This document shows positions 5,151 through 6,559 of a DNA stretch of 6,559 nucleotides, piece by piece (position 1 is the stretch's first letter; each line of letters opens with the position of its first letter). Below the pieces are notes generated by a model. The model was not told the origin of the DNA. It did no database searches and saw only the letters and a program-made list of their open reading frames with translations. The DNA is from Desulfobacteraceae bacterium (lineage in GTDB: Bacteria; Desulfobacterota; DSM-4660; Desulfatiglandales; Desulfatiglandaceae): NCBI GenBank assembly GCA_011048855.1, contig DSCZ01000160.1, positions 1-6,559 on the forward strand. Reading direction: 5' to 3'. The position numbers were made by a program, and so were the translations under genes.

Positions 5151-6559
5151 ATGTTACGGAACCGTCACGTGATCGATGCCGATGTGTTGGTGATCGGCGG
5201 GGGGAGTGCCGGGGCGATGGCCGCGATACGGGCCGCCGAGGTAGCCCCGGAACAGAAGGTGGTGGTGTTTGAGAAAGGTGACATACATTATTCCGGTTGC
5301 ATCGCGCGGGGAATGGATGCACTGAATATCGTCGCCGTCCCCGGCCATGAAAGCCCCGAACTTTATGTGGAGTCGAATGGTCTTGCATGTCAGGGGATCA
5401 TGGACGAGCCTCCGAATTATGTCATGGCGAAGCGAAGCTGGGAGATGATGCAGAAATTGATCGACCTGGGCGTTTATTTTCCGCGTGATGAAAACGGGGA
5501 GTTCGAACGCCTGCAGGTGCATCCTAAAGGCCGGTTCTGTGTAACGATGAAAGAGCCGGAACTCAAGAGAATTCTGGCTGACAGGGCTCTTGAACTCGGT
5601 GCCAGGGCGGTCAACCGGGTGATGGCTGTGCAGCTTTTGAAAGATGGAGATCGTATGGCCGGCGCAATCGGGTTGAACGTGCGCACGGGCGAGCTGGTGT
5701 TGTGCAGGGCCAAGTCCGTAATCCTTTCAGCCGGCGGCACCGCCCGCTTCGGGCTTCCGGAAAACGGTTATTTATACGGCGGCTACGATTTTCCGGGAAA
5801 CACCGGGGATGGTTATATTCTGGCATATCGAGCCGGGGCTGCATTGAGCGGCTTCGAGTACACGCTGGTGTACTACATAATAAAGGACATCAACGCGCCA
5901 CTTCTCTATATCACGCTTACCAGGGGTGCACATCTGCTGAATGCATTCGGGGAATCTTTCCATGAATCCCATCCCGGGATTCTGCTCATGCACGATGAAC
6001 ATATGGCCCAGCGGGGACCTATGCGCATAATCATGAAACATCTGCCCGAGGAAAAAATTCGCGAGGTGGAAGAAATTCTTTTCACTACCGAACGGCCTGT
6101 GCAGGAACGGTTTTTCAAAGGTAGAGGGGTGGACTTTCGAACCGGAGAAATAGAGCTTTGGCCGACGGATTGCTACCTATGCGGGGGCCATGGGCTTACC
6201 GGAGTCGTTGTGAACGAAAAGGCGGAAACAACGGTTCCGGGACTTTACGCTGCAGGAGACACTTCTCTGGTTGCCCGGGGACATTTGAGCGGTGCACTTG
6301 TTTTCGGGATGATCGGTGCCGAGGAGGCCAGCCGGTATTCCGCTGGAGTATCGGTGCCGAAGATTGATGAAAAACACGTGGAAGCGTTTCAAAAAGATAT
6401 GGCCGAAAAGATGTCACGGTCCTCGAATCCGATTCCGGTTGAAGAATTTGAGTTCAAGGTTCGGCGTATCATCAATGATTACATTAAACCCCCGAAGAAT
6501 GAATATAAACTCGACAGGGCACTATGGTGGATGGACCGTTTCACCCAAGAGGCAAAGAC
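5151..6559 (+). CDS. FAD-binding flavoprotein of the fumarate reductase/succinate dehydrogenase/AprA superfamily (partial, 3' end outside window)
   Basis: The frame stays open for 469 codons to the window edge. It starts with a Rossmann FAD-binding motif, 'DVLVIGGGSAGAMAAIRAAE' (11-30), with the ribose-binding Glu in 'VVVFEK' (E41). 'SGCIARGMDALN' (48-59) corresponds to the segment after the FAD loop in AprA-like proteins; no histidine is present there, so FAD is probably non-covalent, unlike FrdA/SdhA. 'VILSAGG' (190-196), 'NTGDGYILAYRAGA' (217-230), 'TRGAHLLNAFGESF' (257-270), and 'GVVVNEKAETTVPGLYAAGD' (351-370) are superfamily hallmarks; the last is the second FAD-contact motif. 'GALVFGMIGAEEA' (381-393) ends the FAD domain, and a helical C-terminal domain begins near 405 and is cut off. 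By rough alignment the histidines of fumarate reductase are replaced (C341, Y241) while R258 is kept. No signal peptide is present, so it is cytoplasmic. It probably oxidises or reduces an unsaturated or keto acid-like substrate; the reaction is unknown. Confidence 0.88.
   Translation, partial: MLRNRHVIDADVLVIGGGSAGAMAAIRAAEVAPEQKVVVFEKGDIHYSGCIARGMDALNIVAVPGHESPELYVESNGLACQGIMDEPPNYVMAKRSWEMMQKLIDLGVYFPRDENGEFERLQVHPKGRFCVTMKEPELKRILADRALELGARAVNRVMAVQLLKDGDRMAGAIGLNVRTGELVLCRAKSVILSAGGTARFGLPENGYLYGGYDFPGNTGDGYILAYRAGAALSGFEYTLVYYIIKDINAPLLYITLTRGAHLLNAFGESFHESHPGILLMHDEHMAQRGPMRIIMKHLPEEKIREVEEILFTTERPVQERFFKGRGVDFRTGEIELWPTDCYLCGGHGLTGVVVNEKAETTVPGLYAAGDTSLVARGHLSGALVFGMIGAEEASRYSAGVSVPKIDEKHVEAFQKDMAEKMSRSSNPIPVEEFEFKVRRIINDYIKPPKNEYKLDRALWWMDRFTQEAK

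Noticed and set aside
1..6559. CRISPR array, tRNA, rRNA, insertion sequence or attachment site
   Set aside because: No regularly spaced repeats, cloverleaf-like sequence, transposase gene or terminal inverted repeats were seen on either strand.

Overview
The window looks like chromosome from an anaerobic bacterium, most likely a Desulfobacterota (deltaproteobacterial) sulfate reducer or syntroph. The hints are the tail of a probable aldehyde:ferredoxin oxidoreductase (AOR) with its own 2x[4Fe-4S] ferredoxin, a flavoprotein of the fumarate reductase/AprA superfamily, a small FMN-binding protein resembling the Desulfovibrio FMN-binding protein, and moderate GC content. The lineage is an inference; no rRNA or other marker gene is present.

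Layout. (1) Positions 1-1405, + strand: the last 34 codons of a probable AOR-family protein overlap a 90-aa ferredoxin by 10 bp, followed after 43 bp by a TRAP solute-binding protein (dctP). (2) Positions 1406-1520: a 115-nt gap with a very strong hairpin whose left arm can also pair with a second, downstream arm next to the dctQ ribosome binding site. (3) Positions 1521-3396: dctQ (small membrane subunit) and dctM (large membrane subunit, TTG start) complete a three-gene TRAP transporter. (4) Positions 3397-3693: non-coding, ending in an 11-bp perfect inverted repeat between convergent genes. (5) Positions 3694-4074, - strand: a small split-barrel FMN-binding protein with a GTG start and an excellent ribosome binding site. 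(6) Positions 4075-4334: a divergent, partly very AT-rich control region with a TTGACA promoter and a perfect 14-bp palindrome at the predicted transcription start. (7) Positions 4335-5105, + strand: a GntR/HutC-type regulator with a UTRA effector domain. (8) Position 5151 to the window end, + strand: a fumarate reductase/AprA-like FAD protein, truncated by the window edge.

How it may work together (inference). The TRAP system imports a carboxylate (or similar anion) using an ion gradient. The AOR-type enzyme with ferredoxin, and the FAD protein, would carry out redox steps on that compound or a derivative. The HutC-type regulator probably senses a small molecule through its UTRA domain and controls its own promoter, with the flavoprotein gene 45 bp downstream on the same transcript. 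The substrate cannot be read from sequence. The flavoprotein seems to lack the histidines expected of a true fumarate reductase, so its reaction is open. The set looks like an uncharacterised anaerobic uptake-and-redox module rather than a textbook operon.
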